NCBI GenBank assembly: GCA_022494885.1
Contig: JAGVSM010004889.1
Span: 1-64,000, forward strand
Source: Micrasema longulum
Lineage: Eukaryota; Arthropoda; Insecta; Trichoptera; Brachycentridae
Direction of reading: 5' to 3'
Length of the DNA stretch: 64,000 bases
Under the pieces are notes generated by a model. That model worked only from the letters and a program-made list of their open reading frames with translations. It made no database searches and was not told where the DNA came from. Shown one piece after another: positions 1 to 11,000 of the stretch (the stretch's first letter is position 1; every line of letters begins with the position of its first letter). Made by a program: the position numbers and the translations under genes.

Positions 1-640
1 CGTTAGTATAATACAGTTGGGACAACTTTGCGGGTCCCAAACCGTCATAATATCCGACTGAGTAAATCCAAATAATGATATTCTCAAAAGCGATTTCTTT
101 AAAGTTTCAAAATAAAAAAAAACAAATCAAATTTTTATAATCGTTTATTATGTCAATTTTTCTAAACAATTATCTCATTCCCTACCTTCGAACATTTAAC
201 CTGCATTCTACACAACCAATAATATAGAAACATTGTTAAAAAATCACATAGATAAAGTCCTCAAATATAATGTATGTTTTGTGTATTTCATTGCTTTATA
301 TCTGTTTTATTAATGTTTAAGTAACATGTATTCTTGGCACATATATATACTTTATATTTGTATAATAACGATTTTTAATTTCTTACATTTGATTAGCTAG
401 GCATTTATAATTAAGTAGTTTTAGTTTTTCTTTTTTAAGTTATTGTTTTATTAGTATAGGACTACTTATGCTCTAAAGATAGAAAATCTCCATCTTAGAA
501 CAGGCTGTGCCATGTTAGATGGAGACTTTAATAAACAGAAAACACTCCGTTTTCATTTTACATTAATTGGTTTTATATAGATTCCCTGTTATTGTTGCAA
601 TAAATTTATCAATAAATAAATAAATAATGAATCTGGCATA
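1..640. other. AT-rich DNA without recognised gene
   Basis: No exon or long frame is visible on either strand. A small hairpin lies at about 489-528, where TCTCCATCT pairs with AGATGGAGA, followed by an AATAAA-like word. A TAAATAAATAAATAA run lies near 612. This may be decayed repeat DNA, but no family is recognised. Confidence 0.4.
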
Positions 641-830
641 TACTCATTAAATTGTAACGATTGCGATTCAATCTACGTTGGAAAAACTAATAGAAACTTT
701 CATATTAGAGTAAAAGAACACTTAAGATGCTGAAATAAAAAAAAAAATCTAATTACGCTAACTATCTGATAGAAAATAATTATTTCAACAAAGACACTGG
801 ATTAAAAGTTTTTCATGTTGAAAATAAAAA
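641..830 (+). pseudogene. Penelope-like element, GIY-YIG endonuclease remnant
   Basis: The plus-strand translation from 641 reads cysteine-containing C-N-D-C-D-S-I-Y-V-G-K-T, then an R-V-K-E-H block, and stops at a TGA near 731. After a frame change it continues as N-Y-A-N-Y-L-I-E-N and then L-K-V-F-H. The I-Y-V-G motif with the downstream R-x-K-E-H matches the GIY-YIG endonuclease that follows the reverse transcriptase in Penelope-like elements. No reverse transcriptase is visible upstream, so this is a broken 3' fragment. The order of motifs supports the call; the subfamily cannot be named. Confidence 0.7.
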
Positions 831-932
831 TTTTCTATGTCTACCGGTTTCGAGACGTACCCGTCTCTTCGTCGGGACACCAATTAAACCAACATGCAAA
901 ACCCACTACGAAACCGTTAGACATAAAAAATT
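829..932. repeat. Inverted repeat with hammerhead-like core
   Basis: Bases 829-853 and 905-932 are inverted copies of a block reading CGAAACCG(G/T)TAGACATA in opposite directions. On the minus strand (about 888 down to 830) the order is TGTC, CCGACGA, an A, GAGAC, GGGTAC, GTCTC, GAA, ACCGGT, A, GACA. This resembles a hammerhead ribozyme: stem I TGTC/GACA, stem II GAGAC/GTCTC, a GAAA box and a very short stem III. The expected CTGANGA box reads CCGACGA and there is an extra A, so activity is doubtful. Hammerhead motifs are known in Penelope-like elements, and the GIY-YIG remnant is adjacent. Confidence 0.45.
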
Positions 933-2569
933 CAGTAAATAGTTATATACGAATATTTAGTAACATTTGGTCAAATTTTCAACCACAAAGTTATTGCTTT
1001 AAATATTAATAATATCAATAGTTCATTTAGTCCACTCCAGTCTAGTTTTAAAGATTGCACCCATCTCACTTCACTCTTTCCATCTTTATAAGAACCACAT
1101 GACAAAAATATTTGAATTATTGGCTGCATATTCGATGTAATACTTATTAATAACTTTTAAAATAAAATTGGACAGAACTCATTAGTTAATTAAACCTTGA
1201 TAAAGAAGCTTGTGTAGCTTTCAAACTGGTCGGTATAAAAAATAAGTCCTGTAGACGCCCAGACTTCCATATTTAGCTCTCTAAATTGATCTCCATCTCT
1301 GATGTAATATGTTAATATTAACAGCTCTCTAGGGAATTTTGTTCTACCGAGCAATTTTTTCCTTTAATTATGATTTAGTAAAAAAAATTAATCGATTTGA
1401 GGTTGGCATTTTTTTTCTTAAAAGCCTATTAAAAATATGAGAGAGAAATAAGTATGTTTTGAAGTCAAATTAAATTCCGACATAACTGTCACTTTAATAA
1501 AACGAACGCCTAGATGTGAAAGTAATGTCGCTAGGTTCTCTCCTATTAACAAATAAGAGTATCTAGGCGTCAGACACAGATTATATGCGTCAGAAAGTTA
1601 CCACTCTAAAAAAGTAATTTAGTTATTGTATTTTTTCCATCTATTTTACTTTATTTCCAAGTGTATATATCAAGACGTTATAGGAGCCGGCTTTGTAGTC
1701 GATCAGAAGAAATCGGTAGATACATACAGACGATCGTTAAGCGTACCGTCGAGGTGATTTCCAAAAGTCATGCAAAATTCATGTTCAAGCCAGCATTTTT
1801 TACTTGAATTCGAATTTATTGGAGTTAATAATCGCTTTAAAGTAAGAACTTTTCATTAAAGAAGCATTTTTAAAATATAAATAAGAACTTTTTTTAATGT
1901 TAATGACGTAAGAAACGCGGATTAATTGTTTGCAGTCATTCCATTGGCTTGTTTCGATCATATGATGTCAATATGACAAGTAGGTAGAACATACCGAGGT
2001 AAGATACAGATAGTACAGAAGTTAAGTATACCGTCTCGATATATACAGATGAAGATAGCGTTCATAATCGAGGCACTGATACTATCTCTTGTAATAAGTC
2101 GTTACGACTTATTACGGAATAGATATGCTTTAGATCCATACTAACGCAACTGAACTTTCGACACTGAAATGGGGCCAATGCATTTTACTCGTCTAAGTCC
2201 GTTACGCAAATATATGTAAACCAATTATTGATTATTTAAATTGCATTTGTAAGTAGCCGATTGAAGCTTAATGCTATCAATGTAAGCATTTTAATGTTTA
2301 TTTCGGTCTATCGAGTAAATTTCCTACATTATAAAACACACGATTGCACTTAAAGACCTCGTTCTGAAATTATTAAATGTCTTAAATTTTCCAAAATTAT
2401 TTTTCCGTCTATGAGGTCAAAAAATCATTCTATCCAAATACGTCTTTGAAAAATTAGGTACCTCAAATGTTTTTTTTTTTAATTCGGTGTTTTTGTGAAA
2501 ACACATTAATTTGTTTGAAAACAGGTATCTGCCAAATCGATTTTTCAAATAGACATGAAGTTTTATTTT
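933..2569. other. AT-rich DNA without recognised gene
   Basis: No host exon was recognised. Two small inverted repeats are visible. One is 10 bp (ACGCCTAGAT near 1505 with ATCTAGGCGT near 1560). The other is an 11-bp near-perfect palindrome at 2091-2115. A short piece near 1250-1275 matches the foldback family found at 2570-3188. Confidence 0.35.
2091..2115. repeat. Short palindrome (11-bp arms, 3-base loop)
   Basis: GTAATAAGTCG and CGACTTATTAC are perfect inverted arms around TTA. No function can be inferred. It may be part of a decayed transposon end. Confidence 0.6.
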
Positions 2570-3188
2570 TTTAACAATGTTTGAGTATGTCCAAATGCTT
2601 GCAGACTGGCAGGATTTACTCTCAATGGAGTTGTTCATATTTAAATTTATTTAAAAAGACAGAAAAACATTATTGAAAATGGAAAAGGGAAATATTTTTT
2701 GTTATATTTCGGAAAAACAACAGATTTTAAATGAAAAAAAAATATACAAAAACAGTAAATAGGTAAACGTTTTTGAGAAAGGAATATGGAAGTCTAGTCT
2801 ACAGGGCTTGTGAACTGTCATTGGCTGGTTTTAGTGGCCACTTTACACACTGTAAGGCGTTGCCTAGTAGGTGATTTGGTTCAGCCGGATGAATCTCCCC
2901 CGTGTGATAAAGGTTTCAGCTCTTTTACTTCACAAAAGTCAACAGATGGAAGAGTTGAAGAAATGTGGATGTTCAAACATTGGCAGAATAGTGAATGTTA
3001 CACAGTGTGTAAAGTGGCCACTTAAACCAGCCAATGACAGGTCATAAGCCCCGTAAAAGCCTAGACTTCCATATTCCCTTCCTAAAAACATTTTCCCTCT
3101 CTGTGAAAATAAATTTAAATATAAACAACTCCATAGGGAGAAAATCCAGCCAGTCTGCAAGCATTTGGACATACTCAAACATTGTTAA
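2570..3188. mobile_element. Foldback (long inverted repeat) element, family C
   Basis: Bases 2571-2655 plus 2766-2852 are inverted relative to 2998-3188. The arms run from a TTTGAGTATGTCCAAATG block through GGAATATGGAAGTCTAG to GGCCACTTTACACACTG. A stretch of about 110 bp (2656-2765) interrupts the left arm only. The centre (2853-2997) is unique to the element. No transposase is present, so this is a non-autonomous element of the foldback or MITE kind. Small open frames on both strands here come from the repeat and are not genes. At least ten other partial copies lie in this window. Confidence 0.75.
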
Positions 3189-3231
3189 ATTACTACCTGG
3201 TAAAAGAAGTATAAAAATTGGAAAATTATTT

Positions 3232-3415
3232 TCAGGCGTTGCCTTGTAGGTGATTTGGAAGAGTTGAGGAAATGTGGATGTTTAAACATGGTAGGAATGG
3301 TGAATGTTACACAGTGTGTAAAGTGGCCACTTAAACCAACCAATGACAGGTCATAAGCCCTGTAAATGCCTAGACTTCCATATCCCTTCTCAAAAACGTT
3401 TTCCCTCACTGTTGA
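3232..3415 (-). repeat. Foldback family C, partial copy
   Basis: This is a half-element reading from the centre block (GCCTTGTAGGTGATTTGG) to the outer arm (AGACTTCCATATCCC). It is in the same orientation as the right half of the 2570-3188 element and lies directly beside it, so the two may be a tandem or nested pair. Confidence 0.65.
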
Positions 3416-4144
3416 AATAAATTGAAATATTATTTATTTAGCTATTTTTCCAATGAAATAAAATAAAAATAAAATAAAAAATAAAACGCTTTTTTTATTT
3501 CAACCGTTCATCCTAATTTCTTCAAAGCTTACACTGAAACCCACAAGAGTCCAAATATCGCCTAATATGATCAAATTTTAGGCTGACATTAATATAATAT
3601 TTTTATGAAAAAATATACCTACAATCTTTATGAAATTTTCAAGTTCTGTACAGTGCACTAAATAATGGTTTTATTTAATTGAAAGACATAGTAAAACTGT
3701 ATTATTCAGTTTAAACACTTTATTTAAAAGATGCGGGTTTGTGACAATTGAGATTTTTAAAACAAAGTCTTCAATTCTAAAATGGGAAAAAACTGTCCGA
3801 GCGACTGCTTTTCTAGCACTGGGGGTGGTTTCTATTGTAGTTTCACCCCGATGTAGTTAGTTATATGAATTCTACGTATATGTTACCTCGTAAAAAGGAT
3901 TTATAATGTCGTCCCATAAAGTAGTCATTAAATATTGATAGTTGCAATGCAGGAACACTTTACTTGGGATAATTGGACATTTATCTCATTAATTTAAATG
4001 CATCAATTGCATTTACGCTATTCATAATCAATATTAGAAAGAATAATTATTTTTCATTACTTTGTTTCTCATTTTTGCTGTTATATTTTAATATTATTTG
4101 AATTGTGAACATTGTACTATTTCTATATTAATAACAACATAAAT
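3416..4144. other. AT-rich DNA without recognised gene
   Basis: There is an A-rich simple stretch of repeated TAAAATAAAA type near 3455-3485. No exon, tRNA-like box or repeat family is recognised in the rest. Confidence 0.35.
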
Positions 4145-4500
4145 GGAAAACATTTTGGGAAGGAAATTAGGAAGCTTAGGCACTGTGTAACATTAACCAT
4201 TTTGCCTGTGTTTAAACATCTACATTTCCTCAACTCTTCCATCTGTCGACTTTTGTGATGTAAAAAAGCTGAAAAAACATTTGTTTATACTAAAAGCATT
4301 GTTGATTGTGCTATTCCGTTTAAGTTTGCAAATAAAAATGCCCGTTTTTTTTCTATTTTTTTTTTAAATGAAATTTATTACAACAGAGAGAAAAACATTA
4401 TTGAAAATGGAAAAGGGAAGTATTTTTTATTTTTTATTACGGAAAAACAACACATGTTAAATGAAAAATAATAAAATACAAAAAATAGTACATAGATACA
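4145..4500. repeat. Foldback family C fragments
   Basis: Bases 4150-4290 carry the family's inner block (CACTGTGTAACATTAACCAT, then CTCAACTCTTCCATCTG). Bases 4383-4500 match the stretch inserted in the left arm of the 2570 element (AAAAACATTATTGAAAATGG, then GGAAAAACAACA). Both pieces are degenerate. Confidence 0.6.
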
Positions 4501-4809
4501 TACGAGAACATCCAGTTAAAGTTTCTCACAAATATAATGATAGAATTACACAATTAAGTTTAAGACCTAAAATATTGAATAAGATAAAAAAAGAAGAACA
4601 CTGTAATAAGGTTGGGGATGAGGAAAAAAAGTAGAAGGGTGGAGGAGAGAAAGAGAGGGAGTTTTATAATCTAGTTGACTAATTCGAATTTAGCTTACGA
4701 TAATAACATATTTAGTTGTATAAAAATTAAACACCTTTCAACGAATGTTTTATTTTAGAGTGTTTCAATTTATGAAGTCATAAAAACACAGTATGAGCAT
4801 TTATTGGGC

Positions 4810-4935
4810 TTATTGGGCTTATAACCTGGCTGATTCAATTGGCCGTTTTCCACACTGTGTAAAATCAACCATCCTGCCCATGTTTTAAAACCCATTATTT
4901 TTTCATTCTTCCGACTGTTTATTTTTGTGAAGAGA
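4810..4935 (+). repeat. Foldback family C, degenerate copy
   Basis: Recognisable words are GGCTTATAACCTGGCTGATT, CACACTGTGTAAAATCAACC and a TTCTTCCGACTG block, in family order. The outer arms are not recognisable. Confidence 0.5.
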
Positions 4936-5007
4936 GGATTAAACGCAATAGAGAGTTATCAAGAGTCGCATTTAAGAATGAATTATTGATTGATTTGGTG
5001 TTAACTA

Positions 5008-5447
5008 AAATTTCGTGACAATTGTTTCGCCTTGTTAGGGTATTTTTAAACGAATGTGTAGATATAATGGATTGAATGCTCTTCCTTATATAGTGATATG
5101 ATTTATTAATTTACGCAAAAATTATCTAAAACTATAAGTTTCATTAACCATTTACAAAACATACATGTATGTCAATAAATACTTACTTTGTTGTAAATTT
5201 TTCCGAAATTCAAACATAAATTCCTTGATTCCCCATTACCTATTAAACACTTAGCCTTGCCCTTAACTATTGGTTTTCCCCACAATTATTATTAATGTAC
5301 ATGCTGTTGTTCATAGGATTATTTTTATTTGTTACGAGTACCACAAATTATATAACTATATAAGGACATTCAATCCACCTAATCTTCACATTCGTTTGAA
5401 AATACCCCAACAAGGCGAAACAATTGTCACGAAATTTTTGTTTTTAT
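5008..5447. repeat. Inverted repeat pair, Penelope-type terminal motif
   Basis: Bases 5008-5098 and 5350-5447 are inverted copies of about 90 bp separated by about 250 bp. Read outward, each arm has a TATATAAGG word, then CATTCAATCCA, CATTCGTTT and CAACAAGG (or TAACAAGG), and then CGAAACAATTGTCACGAAAT. The final block resembles the CGAAAC-stem III-GTC part of the hammerhead repeats reported in Penelope-like elements, with a weak CTGANGA equivalent (TTTGAAAATA) upstream. No coding sequence survives between the arms. The Penelope attribution is an inference. Confidence 0.5.
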
Positions 5448-5521
5448 ATTTGTAAAAATTAAATTAATTGTTCGGTAGACTCAAATCAGTGTTTGATTAC
5501 TTAAATTATAAGTTATAACAA

Positions 5522-5760
5522 CAAAGATGGAGAACATATTAAAAAAAAATAATATGGAAAGCTTGGCATATACAGGCTTTATCATTGGCTGGTCCATATA
5601 TGGTCACCATACACACTATGAAAAATTCATCGTTCTATCTATGTTAAAATATCCACATTTCTCAATTCTTCCATCTGTTGACTGTTGGTTGATGGTTGAC
5701 CTCAAAGGTGGCGTTCTAGTGCTCCAGAGAGAAGATACCAATATTTTCTATCACTGTTGA
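5522..5760 (+). repeat. Foldback family C copy
   Basis: The sequence follows the family order: AAAGATGGAGAACAT, ATGGAAAGCTTGGCATATAC, GGCTTTATCATTGGCTGGT, CACACTATG and TCAATTCTTCCATCTGTTGA. The 77-residue frame that covers it is a by-product of the repeat. Confidence 0.6.
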
Positions 5761-6249
5761 TATAAAGGGGTTTAAACTGGGTGGATGGATTTATTTATTA
5801 TTTATTTTTACTTTCCCTTGTCCCTACCTTTTTTTTTGTTTTTCCCGAGGGTTTTAGGGTGACAGTAAAAGGGAAATTGAGAGTTGCAAATGTTTGTTGA
5901 CGTAACTTAAATGTGTTTTATAAATTTCGTTTTTAAGTTTTATTAAATTGATGAATACACATATTGCAGGTTCTATTTACATATAAGTTTTGATTCGAGT
6001 TTGTGGAACATTCAGAAACTTTAAATAAAGATTGCTTTCTGGTCTGTGCTACTGGGACTCTAAAAATAATGTCTTACAGAAACTTAAGACAATCTATTAA
6101 ATTATTTTTTTAAATATGTTTAAAGAAGATGGCAGCCATGTTGATTTAAACTGTTTTGACAGAATACAATACATTCTACAATCAAACAAAAAATCTAAAT
6201 AACAAATTGCAATAAAATATAATCATAGTAATATTTTAACATAAGACAA

Positions 6250-6442
6250 CAAATCGGGTTGTGGTCCTGTGGCTAGTGTCTCGGACTCACGGACCGAAGG
6301 TCCGCGGTTCGAATCCCACTCTACCCCAACTCAATTCCATTTTCTAATAGTGAGTTATTTACAACTCGTTGAAAATGGCCCTCAAAATTAAATATTTGGG
6401 TAAATCATAAGAACGCAAATATTTCTTTTTTAAAAAAAAAAA
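6250..6442 (+). repeat. tRNA-like SINE, family A
   Basis: The 5' part (6255-6330) has box A-like TGGCTAGTGTC and box B GGTTCGAATCC, as in RNA polymerase III promoters derived from tRNA. The body contains CCATTTTCTAATAGTGAG, ACAACTCGTTGAAAATGGCC and AAATATTTGGGTAAATCATA, and ends in an A-run. Its head does not fold as a complete tRNA. Other copies or fragments lie at 21010-21190, 44215-44385, 45530-45670, 47665-47800, 59890-60020 and 62005-62165. Confidence 0.7.
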
Positions 6443-6454
6443 AAAAAAATATGA

Positions 6455-6640
6455 ATAACATTTTAGAGAAGGGAATATAGAAGTTTAGACATCCACAGGG
6501 CTTATGGCCTGTCATTGGCTGGTTTAAACGGCCACTTTACTCACTGTGTAACATTCACCATTCTGCCTTTATTTGAACATCTAGATTCCTTCGATTTTTC
6601 CATCCGTTGACGTTTGTGAAGTCAAAGAGCTGAAACATTT
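6455..6640 (+). repeat. Foldback family C copy, well preserved
   Basis: This gives a readable half-element: GAGAAGGGAATATAGAAG, GGGCTTATGGCCTGTCATTG, GGCTGGTTTAAACGGCCACT, CACTGTGTAACATTCACC and GTTGACGTTTGTGAAGTCAA. It is useful as the reference for the half-unit of the family. Confidence 0.7.
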
Positions 6641-7149
6641 ATTGTTGCGAGTGAGAATCATATGAGTGAATTATATGAATTAATGTTTTGAATTTGGGAA
6701 CACTCAAAACATTGTGGATAGTGATATTTTACTGTACAATAGTATTTAAATGTTTTTTATTAACACGGATGACATTATAATTAGCGTAATGGAAAAACTT
6801 TGTATAAAAGTTGCACTTCTGGGATTTTAAATCAATTTAATTATTTTGTACTTCTCTTCCTCAAATCCCACGAGAAATTATTGTAAAATCTTTCCGCATC
6901 ACTGTAAAATATAATAATACAAAGGGATTCTTCCGCTTGTTTTTTAATTTGATTAGAATATTTAACCAAATTCTTATTAATGAGTCGCATTAAATGTAAA
7001 CAATACATGCAAAACAAATAATGGTATTTAATAACTTACAAAATACATTACAGCTATTGATTTCTTGTGGGTGCATAATTTGTACGGCATTCGATAACTT
7101 GTAAATACGTCATCACAAATACGTTACAATATTTGATAACTAAGGAACA

Positions 7150-7321
7150 TCATCTGTGGTCTCACTGCTACGCAGATGATTCACAGATTTATTTTTATAG
7201 CAAACCAGGCGAGAGAAGTGTGCTTGTTGATTTATTGATGGATGCATCGAGAAAATAGGAAACTGGATGGCTGAAAACAAACTTACATTAAATCCATCAA
7301 AAACGGAACAACTATGGGTGG
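7150..7321 (+). pseudogene. Non-LTR retrotransposon reverse transcriptase remnant
   Basis: The plus strand encodes Y-A-D-D followed by S-Q-I-Y-F. After a frameshift near 7245 it reads G-N-W-M-A-E-N-K-L-T-L-N-P-S-K-T-E. The YADD catalytic box followed by the W-M-x-x-N-x-L-x-L-N-x-x-K-T-E block is typical of CR1/Rex-like LINE reverse transcriptases. It is truncated on both sides, and its right end is exactly where the BEL element begins. The sequence beyond the BEL element does not continue it. Confidence 0.75.
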
Positions 7322-8038
7322 TGTTCCGGACGCGTAAAATCGAATAAATTAAAATAATACATTAATTAGAAAGGATCCCCGGTAAATGTATAGAACTGAT
7401 GGCTGGGCTCTCAATAAAGATAAAATGGTCACTTTCGAGCCTGGCCTCAGTATTACCGGGGAAAAATAGCTAGGTTAAAATGAATAAAATGTACAAAAAT
7501 ATATTATGTAAATGTCATGTTGCGCGCGTCGCGGCTGCCGACGAAATGGCCCGTACGGGCATTGAGCGCCCGTATTTACGCCACCTGCGGCCGGCGGCAT
7601 GTAGCGAGTGGCGGGGAAAGATTACCCCCACCACTCCGAGGCAGCCGGCGCGGGTGGGATGGCCGACTCACGGAGCCCGACGCGCACCGCTTTATAAGGC
7701 GGTCAATTGGAGATATTAAATCAGTTGAGTTCCTAACTCTGAACAGTTCACACGTGTTTTATTCCGTTCTCCGTCCTGTTCGCCTTCCTGCACTTCGCTC
7801 TTCGCTCCGCTCTGCCTGCTGACTGCCTTCGCCTCTCTGCACCACTTGGACCGGGTGGAAAGTCCTTTTCAGGGCTATTGAGGTTGACTTGCGGTCGGCG
7901 CAGCTGTGCTCCTACCTTCCGACTTTGTCTTTGACTCTGTCTGGGAGGGCGGCTTCCCACTTACGCCGGGAAGCTTGACTGCGGCAGACGCGGGTGACGA
8001 ACCGGCGAAACTTTCATCGTGGTAACGCGTACGTTACA
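7322..8038 (+). repeat. Left LTR of BEL element
   Basis: The LTR runs from TGTTCCGGACGCG to GCGTACGTTACA. A TATA-like TTTATAAGG at 7691-7699 is a possible promoter. The small frames inside both LTRs are identical by-products of the repeat and have no homologue that I recognise. Confidence 0.93.
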
Positions 8039-8040
8039 TT

Positions 8041-8054
8041 TGGTCCTTCGGAGC
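8041..8054 (+). promoter_or_regulatory. Putative primer-binding site
   Basis: TGGTCCTTCGGAGC starts two bases after the LTR end. A site beginning TGG would pair with the CCA end of a tRNA. I could not assign the tRNA species. Confidence 0.45.
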
Positions 8055-8099
8055 TAAGGATCGTCGCCAGTGGTCTCCAGTCTACAACACACCTACAGC

Positions 8100-11000
8100 A
8101 TGCCGGTCAACAGATCGCCTGTGTCGACGCGTTCGGGAACGCGTCGAGACGCCGGCACGGAGCACGAAGAGGAGCTTCAGGAGCCCCAACCGGGGTCTGT
8201 ACGAGCACATCAGGAGGAGCCCCAGCCAGGGCCTTCACACGACTGCCAGGAGGAGCCTCATCAAGGACTTCTGGAGGAACAAAAGGACTCGGACGAGGGA
8301 TCCGCACCCTCGGAGCGGTCCATCTCATCGGCGACATTTCGCCGACAGATGGAGGAACGCGAGGCGCATCACGAGAGGCAGGTGAGCAGCCTCAACGAGA
8401 TCATCGCCGCGCTGAAGGCCGCCAACGCGAGAGAGGACGCCAGACGAGACATGGCAACCCCCCTCACGCCCACCATCGAGAGGGACCTCACATCGCACGG
8501 GACGTCGGAACCGGCTCACAAGCCGCTGCCGCTGACGTCAGACGCGTCTAGGACCGACGCAGCCCTCAGTACGAGGGAGGCTGCCGCCGCACGCCACGCC
8601 GCACGCTACGCCGCTGATCCGGAGGATACCGGAGCGGCGTACATCCAGCAGCCGAGCCACTACGACAGCAGCCGGGCGAGAGACGGGGCCGCTTGGAAGC
8701 GCCCTGTCACCGACGCGGAAGCAGCCTTCAGCACAAGGGAGGCCGCCGCCGCACGCCACACCACACGCTACGCCGCTGATCCGGAGGACACCGGAGCGGC
8801 GTACATCCATCCACCGAGCCACTACGACAGCGGCCGGGTGAGAGACGGGGCCGCATGGAAGCGCCCTGTCGCCGACACGGAAGCAGCCTTCAGAGCAAGG
8901 GAGGCCGCCACCGCACGCTACGCCGCTGATCCGGAGGACACCGGAGCGGCGTACACACTTCCGCCGAGCCACTACGACAGCGGCCGGGTGAGAGACGGGG
9001 TGCCACGGAGGCACCCGGTCGCAGAGGCGGACTCCAGGACGAAGGAGGCCGCCAACACACGCTACGCCGCTGATCCGGAGGACACCGGAGCGGCGTACAC
9101 AGTTCCGCCGAGCCACTACGACAGCGGGCGGGTGAGAGACGGGGTGCCACGGAGGCACCCGGTCGCAGAGACGGACTCCAGGATGAAGGAGCCCGCCAAC
9201 ACACGCTACGCCGCTGAGCCGGCCTACGCCGGAGCGACAAACGCACATTTACAAGGCCGCTACAATGAGCGGCATCGGGACAATGAGGCGCCACCCGCAC
9301 ACAGCCGAAGGGAGGACGCCGACGTACGCTACGCCGCCGGGCCAGGCGAGCCCGTAGCGGCACGTACTATACCACTGGGGGGCTACGAGTTTCGTGACCC
9401 GGTGAGCGCGTGGGTACAAGAGGGGCTACCCACGGAATACATGCCGCCGGGTGCCACCGGCGAGCCTGTGACGAAATACAGACAGCCGCCGGAGTGGCAC
9501 ACGTTCATGGCGAGGCAAACCGGCGCTAGGGATCTACCGCAATTCTCCGGCGACCCGCTAGAATGGCGAATATTTAAGGCGCAATTTGATCAATCGACAC
9601 AGATGTGCTCCCTTACAAACGCGGAGAACATTCTCCGTCTGCAACGAGCCCTCACAGGACGGGCCAAGGCCACAGTGTCGTCTTTGCTGGTAGATCCCCG
9701 AAATGTGCCGGACATTGTGAAGATGTTAGAGGCCGCCTTTGGACACCCGGAGATCGTCGTGGACAGAGTACTGGAGCGGATAAGAAAACTCCCTAAACTG
9801 GCCGACAACGCATCCCTGGAGGCCCTGACGGACTACGCGGTCGCGATAAGAAACGTCGTATCGACCGTAGAGGGCCTCGATGGAAGCCACCTCTCCTCCC
9901 CGAAGCTTCTGTCCGAGATGACTCAGAAGCTGCCACGAGTCGAGAGGATGATGTGGATTATGTCACGAGCGGATACCGTGAGGAAAGCTACCCCCAGGGA
10001 TCTGGCACTGTGGCTAGCGAGACTGACCGGTGCAATACCGAATGCGGGTTGCATCGGGATCAGCACGGAACCCGCCCGAGTGGAGAAAAGGCGTACCCAA
10101 GAAAGGCACGTGTTTCTCACTCAGGACAAAAAATGCCCGTTCTGCGACATGAGTGGACACGCATTCGGACAATGCCGGAAGTTTCTCCGGAAAACGGTAG
10201 AGGAGAGGTGGACAATTGTGCGTGCCAAGTTCGTGTGCTACGGATGCCTAGAACCGGGACACAAAACGACCACCTGTGAAGCGGCGAAGTGCGACGAGTG
10301 CCACGGGCGGCATCATCGGTCACTACACCGCGAGAGAGTGGACAGTACGCCGAACGAGCAAGTCTTATTGACAAGGCGAACGGAAGTCCCAGTGACCTTC
10401 AAGGTAGTGCCAGTAACCTTGAAGGGCCCGCGTGGGTCAATGGAGATCCACGCACTACTAGACGAGGGTTCATCGGTAACTCTCCTCGAGGAGGATGTCG
10501 CCCGTGCAGTGGGCGCCACCGGGGCCTGCGAGGAGTTGAGACTCATCGGTGCCAGTGGGAACACGGACACGCTACAATCACAGCGTGTATCCGTAATCCT
10601 CGTTAAAGGAAACAAAGAATTTGGTGTCCAGGCACAGACGGTGCGGGTCATGGATCTGCCGCACCGCAACCGAAAGAGCACCAAGACACACGGGCCAGGC
10701 ATCAAGCCGAAGATGTTAATCGGTCTTGATTACGCCACCCTAATGGTATCTACAGGCCCGCCAGTCCTACAAGAGGACGGGCGGCTAACCATCGAGACGG
10801 CCCTAGGAGCCGTCACCTACGGCGGGGCTGTGCACCCCGCCTTTGAATTACCCCCAGACGGCCAGGGTGAAAGGGACTTAGCGGAACTGGTAAAGAAGAG
10901 CTTCGCCGTTGACTCGCTAGGTGTAACCACCCTGGAACGTTGCCGCGCCGCAGATGTGCGAGCGGCGGAGCTCATGAGCAGCTCAACCACACAACTACCA

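Noticed and set aside
2810..3409. Four overlapping 71-79 codon frames
   Set aside because: They lie entirely inside foldback family C and mirror one another because the arms are inverted copies.
1..7321. Remaining Sec20 exons on the minus strand
   Set aside because: I searched for a SNARE-like heptad block and a C-terminal membrane segment with splice sites and saw none. Short exons could still be missed by eye.
7480..7960. Frames of 70-101 codons inside the LTR, repeated at 14404-14884
   Set aside because: They are identical in both LTRs, overlap each other and have no recognised domain.
8538..9363. Minus-strand frames of 157-236 codons antisense to Gag
   Set aside because: GC-rich codons in the real Gag frame suppress stops on the other strand. 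The products are repetitive Arg/Ser/Cys strings.
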